A stretch of DNA of 64,000 bases from Candidatus Nitrososphaera gargensis Ga9.2 (GTDB lineage: Archaea > Thermoproteota > Nitrososphaeria > Nitrososphaerales > Nitrososphaeraceae), in NCBI RefSeq assembly GCF_000303155.1, contig NC_018719.1, positions 2,356,001 to 2,420,000 on the forward strand. The letters run 5' to 3'. Below, piece after piece: positions 24,059 through 32,950 of this stretch (positions are counted from its first letter, which is position 1; the number at the start of each line of letters is the position of its first letter). The notes beneath the pieces were generated by a model, which was not told where the DNA came from, did no database searches, and saw only the letters and a list, made by a program, of their open reading frames with translations. Made by a program: the position numbers and the translations under genes.

Positions 24059-25462
24059 CTATCTAGTTCCCCACTTATCAGTCTTCAGTGTAAGCCAGGA
24101 ATAGATTACCAGCCACGATAGTACCGTTGTTGACAGCACATTCATCATCGGCTTGTATTTCCAGACAGAATCATTGGGGTTTCTAAACTTTGAATCCAGC
24201 GCTTCGATTAGTCCAGTTACTAGGTGTGATGCCGCAAAAAAGATGCTGAACATGTATTCGCCTCTAAAGAAAGGTTCGTACACAAGTACAGTGAATATGA
24301 TCAGTGGCATGGTGAGTGATGCCATAAATTCAAGATAGAATATGAACACCATGAGCGGGTTATTGTGCCAGAAGAACGAGCTTACAAAGAACTGGGCCCG
24401 AAGGTAACCCCTCTTCCACCTAACTTGCTGCTTTATGAATCCCTTGAATTTTTCAGGAACGTCGGTAAATACTACTGCTGATGCGACATATACTGCCTTC
24501 CATTGCACAAGCGTTTGCGCGGTAAGAACCCGGTCTTCGGCATCGTCATATCTTGATGCCCTGTCCAAGTTTGTTTGTGCAAAATGGGAAAGCAGTTCAG
24601 GCTTTGACCATGGCTTTGCCGTCACGAATGATGTCAGTTCTCTATCGTCGCCTATGATGACCTTGGCATTAGTCCAGCGTGGAATAAACTCGCTTATTGC
24701 TTCGCGCCTGTAGGCACACAAGCAACCGGAGCAGCAAATGACAAGGCCAAACGTGCTCTCGCAAGTTTTATGTATGTTGAATTGTACATCATACCAGACC
24801 GACTGTAGTTTTGTCATGATGTTTTTGCTTGCATTCCAGACTTTTGCATTTCCTACGACTGCTCCAATCTGTTTGTCGCTGTTGAATGTCTTTACGAATT
24901 GTTCTACTGCGTTTCGATGGACAATGCTGTCGGAGTCAATAAACACAACATACTTGCCCCTTGACATCATAAAGCCCGTTCCGATAGCTTTTCTTTTCCC
25001 TGCGTTCTTTTTGTGAAGAACTTTGAGCTTAGGGTATTTATGTGCAAGCTCGTCCAAGACTTCCTTTGTTCCGTCTTTGCTTCCGTCATTCACTGCTATG
25101 ACCTCTATGTTCTGGTATGTAGACTGAAATATCGAATCAATTACGAGTCTAATCATGGATTTTTGGTTATAGATCGGTATTACTACAGATACCAGATCGT
25201 TGCTCACCTGCCCTTTTGCAGGGTCCCTGTATACACCCCAAGCAACTATCAGGATAAGGACAGAGTGGATAGGAACTATAGTTGAATAAATCATGAAGGG
25301 ATTGTTCAAATCAAGTGTACTGTACCCTCCTATCACAAGGAATGACACAAGACCGCTCAAGAAAAGAAACCGCAATGCCTTGGCGTACTTTTTTACTACA
25401 ATTCTTCCATTCTCATCGATGGTCTGGGTATTTTCGAACTTCTGTAGATCCTGTACTTGCAA
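24059..25462 (-). CDS. Membrane-bound processive GT2 glycosyltransferase (hyaluronan/chitin-synthase type)
   Basis: A 467-residue integral membrane synthase that would polymerise sugar from UDP-sugars at the inner face and extrude the chain. Two N-terminal membrane helices (about residues 30-75) precede the GT-A domain: VVIPIYNQKSMIRLVIDSIF, VNDGSKDGT, the metal-binding DSDS near 175, an acidic catalytic segment IGDDRELTSF, and QQVRW near 344, the Q-x-x-R-W signature of processive enzymes. Three or more C-terminal membrane helices follow. It starts one base after the NodB-like gene stops and lies in an operon with a sulfoquinovose synthase, pointing to an extracellular, possibly acidic, polysaccharide. 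Confidence 0.9.
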   Translation of the reverse strand: MQVQDLQKFENTQTIDENGRIVVKKYAKALRFLFLSGLVSFLVIGGYSTLDLNNPFMIYSTIVPIHSVLILIVAWGVYRDPAKGQVSNDLVSVVIPIYNQKSMIRLVIDSIFQSTYQNIEVIAVNDGSKDGTKEVLDELAHKYPKLKVLHKKNAGKRKAIGTGFMMSRGKYVVFIDSDSIVHRNAVEQFVKTFNSDKQIGAVVGNAKVWNASKNIMTKLQSVWYDVQFNIHKTCESTFGLVICCSGCLCAYRREAISEFIPRWTNAKVIIGDDRELTSFVTAKPWSKPELLSHFAQTNLDRASRYDDAEDRVLTAQTLVQWKAVYVASAVVFTDVPEKFKGFIKQQVRWKRGYLRAQFFVSSFFWHNNPLMVFIFYLEFMASLTMPLIIFTVLVYEPFFRGEYMFSIFFAASHLVTGLIEALDSKFRNPNDSVWKYKPMMNVLSTTVLSWLVIYSWLTLKTDKWGTR

Positions 25463-25463
25463 G

Positions 25464-26204
25464 CTATTGTCTGCCTCCTCTCACAGTTAGTTCGATGCCG
25501 GTCAGCTCTGATGCATTGAGGAAATTTGCCCGCTTGTCTTTTAGTGCGTCAACGATTTCTTGGACCTTGCTCAGCGGTACAGTGTTATCTATGTCAATTT
25601 GGATTGGCCTGTCATTTTCGTCATACTGCAAGTCTCGGATGAATGCCCCAGAAATTGACGACGCGTTGTAAACAGTAACCCTGAACCAGATGAAGTTGCC
25701 CTCATGGTATTTGTGATAGCGATCAGTATAGGAGAAATCAGCGAGTATTTCAGAACGGGCCAAGAGCGAGTAAATATTTTCATCCGTGCTGCCATACGGC
25801 GCTCGGAACGATTTGGAGTTGAGATCTCCTGCGAGGTCAACTGCATTTTTGCCGTCCAGTATTTCCTTGAGCTGTTCCGAATAATCTGCTATTGCAGTGA
25901 GGTTCCCATAGTTGTATGTGCTGCTTCCGATGTCGACATTCTCGCCAAATGAGGCTACACATTGCGGATGATTTTCGGCGATTATCCCTGAGAAGAATAC
26001 CACGGCATCCAGATTGTTCTTCTTCAGAATGTCGGATACTTCTGAGCACCAGTATGGAACGTCATTATTTTCATTTATGATGCTGAAAGCAAGCATGACT
26101 GGAGGACCCCGGGGTGGCTGCAAGAACGGCGGCAGAGCGATGGCCACGCCAACGACTAGAACTGCCACTGTGGCAAATATCCCACCTACGAAAGTCCTTG
26201 TCAT
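25464..26204 (-). CDS. NodB-fold polysaccharide-deacetylase-like protein lacking metal ligands
   Basis: An N-terminal membrane anchor (residues 5-25) exposes a NodB-like domain outside the cell. The fold is marked by residues 92-102 (IGSSTYNYGNL, aligning to the family motif IGNHTxxHxNL) and by FRAPYGSTDENI at 133-144 (motif 3, RxPYG). However motif 1 (TFDDG) is replaced by AFSII at 39-43 and both motif-2 histidines are replaced (Ser/Tyr), so the Asp-His-His zinc site is gone. The protein should not deacetylate by the known mechanism. It probably binds the polymer made by the adjacent GT2. Start ATG 26204. Confidence 0.75.
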   Translation of the reverse strand: MTRTFVGGIFATVAVLVVGVAIALPPFLQPPRGPPVMLAFSIINENNDVPYWCSEVSDILKKNNLDAVVFFSGIIAENHPQCVASFGENVDIGSSTYNYGNLTAIADYSEQLKEILDGKNAVDLAGDLNSKSFRAPYGSTDENIYSLLARSEILADFSYTDRYHKYHEGNFIWFRVTVYNASSISGAFIRDLQYDENDRPIQIDIDNTVPLSKVQEIVDALKDKRANFLNASELTGIELTVRGGRQ

Positions 26205-26237
26205 GCAATCTACCTGCTGTGTCGCATGTCGGTGATC

Positions 26238-27440
26238 CTACCGTGTAAGGATTGGAGGTTGGCTTACTTGTTTCCAGTATGGCTTTGGCATTATCACTTC
26301 TTTCTTTGCAAGTATCCTCTTCTTGAACCGCATCAGATCGGTGAGCATAATGTCCACTTCTTCTTCCAGCGTCCTAGTCGGCCTGAACCCTAGATTCCTG
26401 AGCTTCTCTGCCTTGACCTTGTAATGGTGCTCTTCCTTCTCGACCCTTGGATTATCCACCGGCTCGATTTCAACATCCATTCCTTTCTTGCCGGCTACTT
26501 GCTGGACCGTCTTTGCGAGATCGTTGATCTTGTAGACCGTGTCCAGCTGGTTGAACACCCGGTATTCGCCCTTCTCTGGTGGGTTCTCTGTCGCTATCGT
26601 GAGGCACTGTATGGAATCCGTCAGCGCCAAGTATCCTCTTGTCTGGCCGCCTTTGCCATACGGAGTAAGCTTGTGGCCGATGGCAGCTTGCGCGCAGAAC
26701 CTGTTTATGGCCGTGCCAAAGCATTCGTCAAAGTCGAACCTTGTCAGCAGCTCATCCAAAATCATCTGCTTTGTCCTTGTGCCATAGACTATCCCCTGCA
26801 TGACATCCGTAGATCTCAGGCCCCAGAGCCTGCACGCAAACATTATGTTGTTCGAGTCGTGCACTTTGCTCCAGTGGTACCAGCTGCCGGCCATTCTCGG
26901 GAACGGGATTGTTGCCTTTTTCCCTTTGTATTCAATTTCAAAGAATCCTTCCGGGATTTCAAGCTCGGTATCATATCCGTATTCGCCCATCGTTCCAAGC
27001 TTTAGCAGGTGGCAGTCAGGAACAACTTCTTTGATCGCGTAGAGCAGGTTGAGGTTTCCAATCACGTTGTTATGTTGCGTATATACGGCGTGCTCTCTGT
27101 CAACCATGCTGAACGGGGCGGAGGGCTGTTCCCCTAGGTGGACTATGGTGTCTGGCTTGAACCACTTGATGTAGTCCCTTGCAAAGCTATAGTCCAGCAA
27201 GTCTCCTTCTTTAAAGGCGATAGCGCCCCTGGCGTCTGGATATGCCATATTAAAGACGTGTATCCTCTCATCCATTTCGCGGATTGGAGTAGCCGATACT
27301 GATCCAACTTTTGCAACATTTCTTCTTCGAGAGTAATTGTCAATTCCTGCAACGCTGTGCCCCCTTGTTGCGAGGTGCATCGCCAAGCTCCAGCCAATGT
27401 AACCGTCGATGCCAACGATCAGGACTTTTTTTCCGTTCAT
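26238..27440 (-). CDS. UDP-sulfoquinovose synthase (SQD1/Agl3-type)
   Basis: A 400-residue extended SDR enzyme that converts UDP-glucose and sulfite to UDP-sulfoquinovose. The NAD-binding loop is GIDGYIGWSLAMHLATRGHS. Family-specific catalytic motifs are intact: LGTMGEYGYD and YHWSKVHDSNN (Tyr and Lys of the SDR dyad), plus RFDFDECFGTAINRFCAQAA and GKGGQTRGYLALTDSIQCL, which separate this family from ordinary UDP-glucose epimerases. In Sulfolobus the homologue Agl3 makes the sulfo-sugar of the S-layer N-glycan. It heads an operon with the NodB-like protein and GT2, so a sulfonated surface glycan is likely. Confidence 0.9.
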   Translation of the reverse strand: MNGKKVLIVGIDGYIGWSLAMHLATRGHSVAGIDNYSRRRNVAKVGSVSATPIREMDERIHVFNMAYPDARGAIAFKEGDLLDYSFARDYIKWFKPDTIVHLGEQPSAPFSMVDREHAVYTQHNNVIGNLNLLYAIKEVVPDCHLLKLGTMGEYGYDTELEIPEGFFEIEYKGKKATIPFPRMAGSWYHWSKVHDSNNIMFACRLWGLRSTDVMQGIVYGTRTKQMILDELLTRFDFDECFGTAINRFCAQAAIGHKLTPYGKGGQTRGYLALTDSIQCLTIATENPPEKGEYRVFNQLDTVYKINDLAKTVQQVAGKKGMDVEIEPVDNPRVEKEEHHYKVKAEKLRNLGFRPTRTLEEEVDIMLTDLMRFKKRILAKKEVIMPKPYWKQVSQPPILTR

Positions 27441-27685
27441 CTTACTAGAAGATTCTTTAAATATTAAAAGCCATTATGCAATGGCAATATATAGAAAAAT
27501 ACTAGATTGGCGCTCTATTAATGGGGACAAAGTAATATAAAGTCCATATAATGGGAACAGCATAGACTAGACGCTCAGGCGCATTTTGTACCGAATTTTT
27601 ACACCTTTACAGGCGCTGAACTGAAATTATCATGGATAAACCAGCCTTTGCTTTTAATCATTACGATTTTTGCTTCTAGGCGATA

Positions 27686-27698
27686 GGACCCATTATAA
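27686..27698 (+). promoter_or_regulatory. TATA-like element for the DegT aminotransferase
   Basis: ACCCATTATAAAC lies about 55 bases upstream of ATG 27750. A transcription start 25 bases downstream of it would fall after 27705, which argues for 27750 rather than 27705 as the translation start. Confidence 0.4.
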
Positions 27699-27749
27699 AC
27701 AAAAATGCTATATGATATGGCATTGACCACCCACACTGTATCTTCAAAC

Positions 27750-28874
27750 ATGATCCCAATAAATAAGCCCTGGATAGGCGAAGAAGAAAAGCGCGAAGTG
27801 GCAAGCGTGCTTGAAGAAAACGCGCTCACGACTGCAGCCCGCGACGGCGGCAGGCGCGTGCGCGACTTTGAATCTCAGATGAAGAGCTACCTGAAGGCCA
27901 AGCACGTGGTATCTGTCAACTCGGGCACTGCCGCGCTCCATGCCGCGCTGATGGCCGCTGGCATAAAGCAGGGCGACGAAGTGCTCATCCCATCGTTTAC
28001 TTTTGTAGCCACCGCCAACGCCGTTGTAGCGGCCGGCGGCAGACCCGTGTTTGTCGACGTCAAGAAGGATGACTATACCATCGACGTTTCTGACCTGAAG
28101 AAAAAAATCACGAAAAGAGCCAAAGTGGTGATCCCGGTGCACCTCTACGGCCACCCATCCGACATGGACGAGATAGGCGAGCTGGCAGACAAACACGCCC
28201 TTGATGTCGTGGAGGACGCGTGCCAGTCGCTTGGCTCGACCTACAAAAAGAAACAGACCGGCACGTTTGGAGTGATGGGCTGCTTCTCGATGTATGCAAG
28301 CAAGGTGCTGACTGCCGGTGAGGGTGGCGCGGTCGCAACAGACAGCGACGAGCTGGCAGACAGGCTCAAGATGATAAGGAACCATGGCATGGTGGAGGGC
28401 TACGACACCAGAGTCCTAGGGCTGAACCTGCGCCTGCCAGAACTGAGCGCGGCTGTTGCAAAAGTGCAGATGCAAAAGCTTGACAAGATGCTCCAGATCA
28501 GGAGGCGCAACGCAGAGCTGATGAGCAAGCTTTTGTTCCCGTCTGCCAAAAAGCACGGAATAAAGATCCCGGAGGAGACTGCCGACAAGAAATTCAACTG
28601 GTACCTCTATACAGTAGCATTTCAGAACGGCAGCCGCGACAGGATAAAGAATGCGCTCGTCAAGGACAACATCGGCGCGACCATCTATTACAACCCGCCG
28701 GCGCACAAGACGCCCTACTACATGCAGGTGGCGCCCAAGACAAGCTTGCGGGCGACTGACTGGTGCGCGGACCACGTGCTTTCCCTGCCAGTGCATCCAT
28801 ATGTGAGTGAGGCTGACATTGACCACATTGCCAGCAGCCTGAAGGCGGTGCTTGAGAAGAGCAATATATCATAA
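27750..28874 (+). CDS. DegT/DnrJ/EryC1/StrS-family sugar aminotransferase
   Basis: A PLP-dependent enzyme that aminates a keto-sugar nucleotide, commonly in surface glycan biosynthesis. It begins MIPINKPWIGEEEKREVASV as family members do. Cofactor-site motifs follow: VNSGTAALHAALMAAG, EVLIPSFTFVATANAVVAAG, the Asp of VVEDACQSLGS, and the internal-aldimine lysine in SMYASKVLTAGEGGAV. The C-terminal region carries NWYLYTVAFQ and LSLPVHPYVSEADID, also typical. It is divergent from the sulfoquinovose/GT2 operon across a 309-base gap, so the two probably serve the same glycan. Confidence 0.9.
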   Translation: MIPINKPWIGEEEKREVASVLEENALTTAARDGGRRVRDFESQMKSYLKAKHVVSVNSGTAALHAALMAAGIKQGDEVLIPSFTFVATANAVVAAGGRPVFVDVKKDDYTIDVSDLKKKITKRAKVVIPVHLYGHPSDMDEIGELADKHALDVVEDACQSLGSTYKKKQTGTFGVMGCFSMYASKVLTAGEGGAVATDSDELADRLKMIRNHGMVEGYDTRVLGLNLRLPELSAAVAKVQMQKLDKMLQIRRRNAELMSKLLFPSAKKHGIKIPEETADKKFNWYLYTVAFQNGSRDRIKNALVKDNIGATIYYNPPAHKTPYYMQVAPKTSLRATDWCADHVLSLPVHPYVSEADIDHIASSLKAVLEKSNIS

Positions 28875-28910
28875 TAGTCGTAGAATAGGATAATAACATA
28901 ATTTTCGTAG

Positions 28911-28926
28911 CCTTTTTATATTATAT
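28911..28926 (+). promoter_or_regulatory. TATA box of amt
   Basis: CCTTTTTATATTATAT starts 38 bases before the amt ATG, a strong archaeal TATA element for a highly expressed gene with a very short leader. Confidence 0.6.
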
Positions 28927-28948
28927 GTTGACCTACTAAGGGTCGGAA

Positions 28949-30175
28949 ATGCCGATCGATACGGGAGACACTACGTGGATGTTAATCTCCACCGGCCTTG
29001 TCATGATGATGACACCGGCGCTCGGATTTTTTGAAGCTGGTTTGATAAGGGCCAAAAATTCGCTGTCAGTAATCATGCAGACTTTTTCCGGCCTCGCAAT
29101 CCTTTCAATCCTCTGGTTCGTAATTGGTTTCACTCTTGTTTTCGCCCCGTCGCAGGGCGGCTTTATCGGAGGACTTGACTGGTTGTTCTTTAACAACGTG
29201 CCCTTTAACGACAGCCTTGACTATGCGCCCACTATCCCTGGCGTGACGTTTGCATCATACCAGATGATGTTTGCAGTCATTACCCCGCTTTTGATCACCG
29301 GCGCGTTTGCAGAGCGCATGAAGTGGAGCTCATTTTTCGTGTTCATTATCGCGTGGAGCATCTTAGTCTACTACCCGCTTGCGCATTGGATCTGGGGAAG
29401 AGGTTGGCTTGCAGACATGGGCGTGTTCGACTTTGCGGGCGGCATCGTCATCCATACGAGCGCGGGCCTCGGCTCGCTTGCGGCCGCGCTGGTGCTTGGG
29501 CGCAGGAAGAATTTCGGGCCAGACATCATGGTACCCCACAACATTCCCCTCGCAGTCATTGGCGCGACTCTGCTCTGGATCGGCTGGTTCGGCTTTAACG
29601 CCGGGAGCGTTCTTGCGTCAGGCGCGCTCGCAGCCAACACGCTGCTTGTGACCCACATAGGTTCTGCCACATCGGCAATGGTCTGGATCTTGCTCTCGTG
29701 GAAGAGGTCGGGCAAGCCTTCAACAACCGCGGTCATTAACGGCGCAATTGCCGGGCTTGCAGGCGTGACCCCAGCTGCCGGCTTTATCAGCGCGCAAAAC
29801 TCATTCATTCTGGGAATCGCGCTGGGCCTCGCGTCATATTATGCCATCCTGCTCCTCAAGGAGCACTGGAAGATAGACGATGCGCTTGACGTCAGCTCTG
29901 TGCACGGCGTGACAGGCATCGTCGGCTCTCTGGCAATAGGCCTTGTCGCAAGCACGCTCATAAACCCTGCCGGGCCGGACGGGCTGCTGTACGGCAACCC
30001 GATGCAGCTTGCAATCCAGGCGCTTGGCGTGGCAGTGGCAGCTGCTCTTGGATTTGGCGGGACAGTGGTCATTATGAAGGTAATAAACGCCACGATAGGG
30101 CTAAAGGTCAGGGAAGAAGAGGAGGACATCGGGCTCGACGTTACGCAGCACGCAGAGCGGGCGTACGTCAGCTAA
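28949..30175 (+). CDS. amt: Ammonium transporter Amt
   Basis: A 408-residue Amt/MEP/Rh channel with eleven hydrophobic segments, importing ammonium for assimilation and, in ammonia oxidisers, supplying the energy substrate. Signatures are WMLISTGLVMMMTPALGFFE at the N-terminus, FDFAGGIVIHTSAGLGSLAA containing the first pore histidine, and LDVSSVHGVTGIVGSLAIG containing the second. The cytoplasmic C-terminus (KVREEEEDIGLDVTQHAERA) keeps the conserved helix used for subunit coupling and PII control. No glnK/PII gene adjoins it. The 5' TATA element supports ATG 28949. Confidence 0.97.
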   Translation: MPIDTGDTTWMLISTGLVMMMTPALGFFEAGLIRAKNSLSVIMQTFSGLAILSILWFVIGFTLVFAPSQGGFIGGLDWLFFNNVPFNDSLDYAPTIPGVTFASYQMMFAVITPLLITGAFAERMKWSSFFVFIIAWSILVYYPLAHWIWGRGWLADMGVFDFAGGIVIHTSAGLGSLAAALVLGRRKNFGPDIMVPHNIPLAVIGATLLWIGWFGFNAGSVLASGALAANTLLVTHIGSATSAMVWILLSWKRSGKPSTTAVINGAIAGLAGVTPAAGFISAQNSFILGIALGLASYYAILLLKEHWKIDDALDVSSVHGVTGIVGSLAIGLVASTLINPAGPDGLLYGNPMQLAIQALGVAVAAALGFGGTVVIMKVINATIGLKVREEEEDIGLDVTQHAERAYVS

Positions 30176-30307
30176 AAAATCTTTTCTGTGATCATAGAAT
30201 CTCATACACGCATGTCAGGGCAAAAATTCTGACTGATCTGTCTGATATAGATCATTTAGGATAATTGCCAAACTCTTTTATTGGCTTGTACACTTCTTTT
30301 TCCATCG

Positions 30308-31492
30308 TTGAGGCTCATTATCTACACTGGCAAGGGTGGCACGGGCAAGACAGTGACTTCGTGCGCGACTGCGATCAATATGGCCGAGCGGGGCTATAGG
30401 ACGATTGTGATCTCGGCAGACCCGGCGCACACGCTAAGCGACGCCTTGATGATGCAAGACATCAGCGGCAGTTACGATCAGAAGCAGGTGCTCCCAAACC
30501 TTGCTGCGCTGCAGATAGACCCGGTGACCGAAATGAGCAAGCAGTACGACCCGATACTGTCGTACATGGCGTCGATATTCTCTGCAAAGGGGATCGACGA
30601 GACGCTCGCTTACGAGATTGCAATGCTGCCGGGCATGACGCAGTTGTTTTCATTGCTCAAGATAGAAGAGATCGAGCGCACAAAGTCGTTTGACGCAGTG
30701 GTGCTTGATATGCCGGCCTCCGGCGAAGCGCTACGCTACCTGTACTTCCCCAAGCTGGTCGGAAGTATTGGGCGCAAGCTGACGGGCCTTGCCGGCCTCT
30801 TTTCTGGCTTTGCAAAGGTGTTCCAGCCAGTAGCCAAGATACCCGCCCCAAGCAGGGACGTGATAAAGAGCGAGATGGATTTTCTGGATAGGCTTGACGA
30901 GCTTGCCAAGATCATAAGGGACAATGACACCGCAAGCATCAGGCTCGTCGCAAACCCTGACACATTCAGCATAGAAAACGCCAAGAGGGCGCTCATGTCT
31001 GCAAGTCTCTACGGCATCAACGTCGACATGGCGGTGGTGAACAAGATAATGGCCGGCTCGTCCGATGAATACTATGCAAAGTGGGCCAGCTATCAGCGAT
31101 CAAAGGTGGAAGACGCCAAGGCCAACTTTTACCCGCTGCCCGTAAAGGAGGTGCAGCTCTACGGCACAGAGCTTCGCGGCGTCGAAATGCTGAGAAAACA
31201 CGGCGAGGTGCTCTTTGGCAGTGACGACCCGGCCAAGATATTCTACAGGGGCAAGCCGTACCTCTTTGTAAACGAGGGCGCTGCCATCAACATGACAGTG
31301 CAGGTGCCGTTCACAGAGAAGGACGACTTTTCCATCGAGCGCTACGGCGACCAGCTCACAATAACCGTCAGGACGCCTGTGGGGCAGGTAGCCAACATTG
31401 TCCCGCTGCCCGTTGCAACTGCCGGGATGAAGCTTGCAAAAGCCAAGCTCATGAACCACGAGCTTAACGTGCTCTTTGAAAAGGTCACATAG
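30308..31492 (+). CDS. ArsA/Get3-family ATPase
   Basis: A P-loop ATPase of the TRC40/Get3/ArsA group. The deviant Walker A lies at the very start (LIIYTGKGGTGKTVTS), followed by the switch region VISADPAHTLSDALM and VVLDMPASGEALRYLYFPK. The C-terminal 80 residues form a small all-beta domain (KDDFSIERYGDQLTITVRTP) seen in archaeal and bacterial ArsA-like proteins and resembling an Hsp20-like module. Anion-pump genes (arsB) are absent, so targeting of tail-anchored membrane proteins or another chaperone role is more likely than arsenite efflux. TTG 30308 is preferred to TTG 30281 because family members begin at the beta-strand. Confidence 0.88.
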   Translation: MRLIIYTGKGGTGKTVTSCATAINMAERGYRTIVISADPAHTLSDALMMQDISGSYDQKQVLPNLAALQIDPVTEMSKQYDPILSYMASIFSAKGIDETLAYEIAMLPGMTQLFSLLKIEEIERTKSFDAVVLDMPASGEALRYLYFPKLVGSIGRKLTGLAGLFSGFAKVFQPVAKIPAPSRDVIKSEMDFLDRLDELAKIIRDNDTASIRLVANPDTFSIENAKRALMSASLYGINVDMAVVNKIMAGSSDEYYAKWASYQRSKVEDAKANFYPLPVKEVQLYGTELRGVEMLRKHGEVLFGSDDPAKIFYRGKPYLFVNEGAAINMTVQVPFTEKDDFSIERYGDQLTITVRTPVGQVANIVPLPVATAGMKLAKAKLMNHELNVLFEKVT

Positions 31493-31498
31493 GCGCTA

Positions 31499-31618
31499 CT
31501 ACCGCCTGCTCTTTCGGCGGTCATCAAGCTCCCACTTTGTCACAAGGATGATGCCAAATACAGGAAAGCTAGCGAGAAAAGCATACGGGAAAACTGCGAG
31601 AAATACGGAAGGCTCCAT
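31499..31618 (-). CDS. Predicted 39-aa single-span membrane microprotein
   Basis: The frame from ATG 31618 to TAG 31499 encodes MEPSVFLAVFPYAFLASFPV followed by FGIILVTKWELDDRRKSRR: one hydrophobic span and a strongly basic, cytoplasm-facing tail. It lies in the gap between arsA and the ferredoxin on the opposite strand, ending six bases from the arsA stop. The clean hydrophobic/basic partition is unlikely by chance, but there is no second line of evidence. Confidence 0.42.
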   Translation of the reverse strand: MEPSVFLAVFPYAFLASFPVFGIILVTKWELDDRRKSRR

Positions 31619-31731
31619 GCCCGGTGATTATTATTGCCGGTAATGCATCACTATTAAACGCTGCACCAATGCTGTACTGTCATGTTTGGGCGCGTTATTG
31701 TCTCGCGACTTGCAGGAGCCCAAGAAAAAAG

Positions 31732-31747
31732 AGTTTATATAATATAT
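31732..31747 (+). promoter_or_regulatory. TATA box of the ferredoxin gene
   Basis: AGTTTATATAATATAT ends about 24 bases ahead of ATG 31771. It implies a nearly leaderless transcript and strong expression. Confidence 0.6.
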
Positions 31748-31770
31748 GACTTGATTAGTTTTGAGAAAGA

Positions 31771-32307
31771 ATGCCAATAGATCCAGACTTTCCAAGGAAT
31801 CATCAGGTGATAGGCAAGATCAAGCACGCAGATGGCGAGCACTTCCACTATAGGTGGGGTCCGGGAGCTGCCAAAGAAGCTGCTGAAAACGAAGAGGTCA
31901 AGGCAGCTTATGAGCACAGGGGAGAGGAGCTGGTCCCGCTTGGTGTTAGCGGCACGATGGTCGCAGTGGATTGGGACGCTTGTGTCGCTGACGGCGCGTG
32001 CATCGAAGCCTGTCCAGTGCAAGTATTCCAGTGGTACAGGACCGAGCACGATGTCCCAGCAAAGGACGCACACAACCAAGTATTTGCTGGCACTGGCAGC
32101 TCTGTCAAAGAAGAGCGCAAGGACTACACAGACAAGGCAGACCCAATAAGGGAACATGATTGCATATGGTGCATGGCATGCGTCTCTGTCTGCCCGCCAC
32201 AGGCTGTCAAGGTAGACCAGTCGAATCTAGAGTTCCATGAAAAGGCTTCAGGAACGTTCAACGAAGCTTTGGCAAAGGGAAGCGCACCACCACCTCATGC
32301 GCACTAA
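31771..32307 (+). CDS. Zinc-containing 2[4Fe-4S] ferredoxin (Sulfolobus type)
   Basis: A 178-residue electron carrier. The N-terminal extension is His-rich ([20 protein letters not shown]) and supplies the zinc ligands known from Sulfolobus ferredoxin. The dicluster domain has [18 protein letters not shown] and [18 protein letters not shown]. The first cluster motif has the C-x5-C-x3-C form rather than C-x2-C-x2-C, as in zinc ferredoxins that hold a [3Fe-4S] or modified cluster there. About 30 residues are inserted between the cluster motifs, and the tail is His/Pro-rich (APPPHAH). It probably serves 2-oxoacid oxidoreductases. Confidence 0.92.
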   Translation: MPIDPDFPRNHQVIGKIKHADGEHFHYRWGPGAAKEAAENEEVKAAYEHRGEELVPLGVSGTMVAVDWDACVADGACIEACPVQVFQWYRTEHDVPAKDAHNQVFAGTGSSVKEERKDYTDKADPIREHDCIWCMACVSVCPPQAVKVDQSNLEFHEKASGTFNEALAKGSAPPPHAH

Positions 32308-32398
32308 CTAACACTCTTCCTCTTCTTTTCTCTTGTTTTATATCTCTCGCATATGCTACTATTGGATAGCAGAGTTGCCTGTAGTCTCTGACTCGTAC

Positions 32399-32950
32399 AT
32401 GGGCATATTCATGCCGCCCGACATTTCATTCCGCATAAAGCAGTTCATGGCGGCAAAAGTAGATTTCCCATTCATAAGAAAGGACGAGTTGATGGCGGCA
32501 TTCTACCTTTTTGGCAAGGACTATGGGGTTCCAGAATCCGAGGTCAAGGCTGCAACCGACATTGCCAAGACGACCGTCGAGCAGGTGGCAAGGGACATCC
32601 GGCTCTACGCTGCCACGCCCCAAAAGATGGATGCCAGATTCACGCGGGAGAACTATACCAAGAGATCGCTCCAAATAGTGGTCGATAGCGGCGCCCAGGC
32701 AGATTTGGATAGCCGAGTTGCCGGTGACCCGGCTATACTATCTGACTGCTTTGCGCAGCATGTCGCGTACCATAAGCAAGGGTTCTTTTTCGAGCTCTTC
32801 CATCCATTCAAGGGCGAGCAGCTGTCGGCGTCCCTCAAGAACAGACTTGAAGGGAGGATGCTCCTGCTCGGCTTTAACGTAAAAGACAGGCAGTCGCTGC
32901 CGTTCAAAAGCTCGCTAGAGCCCTTTTTCAAGTGGATGCTAAAAGTTTGA
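32399..32950 (+). CDS. Hypothetical protein, 183 aa
   Basis: No family recognised. From ATG 32399 (MGIFMPPDISFRIKQF) the protein is soluble and mostly helical, with ELMAAFYLFGKDYGVPESEV and KTTVEQVARDIRLYAATPQK in the first half and FFELFHPFKGEQLSASLKNR in the second. Upstream in-frame ATG 32333 would add residues that overlap the T-rich region after the ferredoxin and is less likely. The gene converges with the next reverse-strand gene, the two 3' ends overlapping by twelve bases. Confidence 0.6.
   Translation: MGIFMPPDISFRIKQFMAAKVDFPFIRKDELMAAFYLFGKDYGVPESEVKAATDIAKTTVEQVARDIRLYAATPQKMDARFTRENYTKRSLQIVVDSGAQADLDSRVAGDPAILSDCFAQHVAYHKQGFFFELFHPFKGEQLSASLKNRLEGRMLLLGFNVKDRQSLPFKSSLEPFFKWMLKV

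Noticed and set aside
30308-31492. Arsenite-efflux ATPase as the role of the ArsA-like gene
   Set aside because: No arsB, arsR or other arsenic gene is nearby; single-ATPase-domain architecture with an added beta domain fits Get3-like targeting better.
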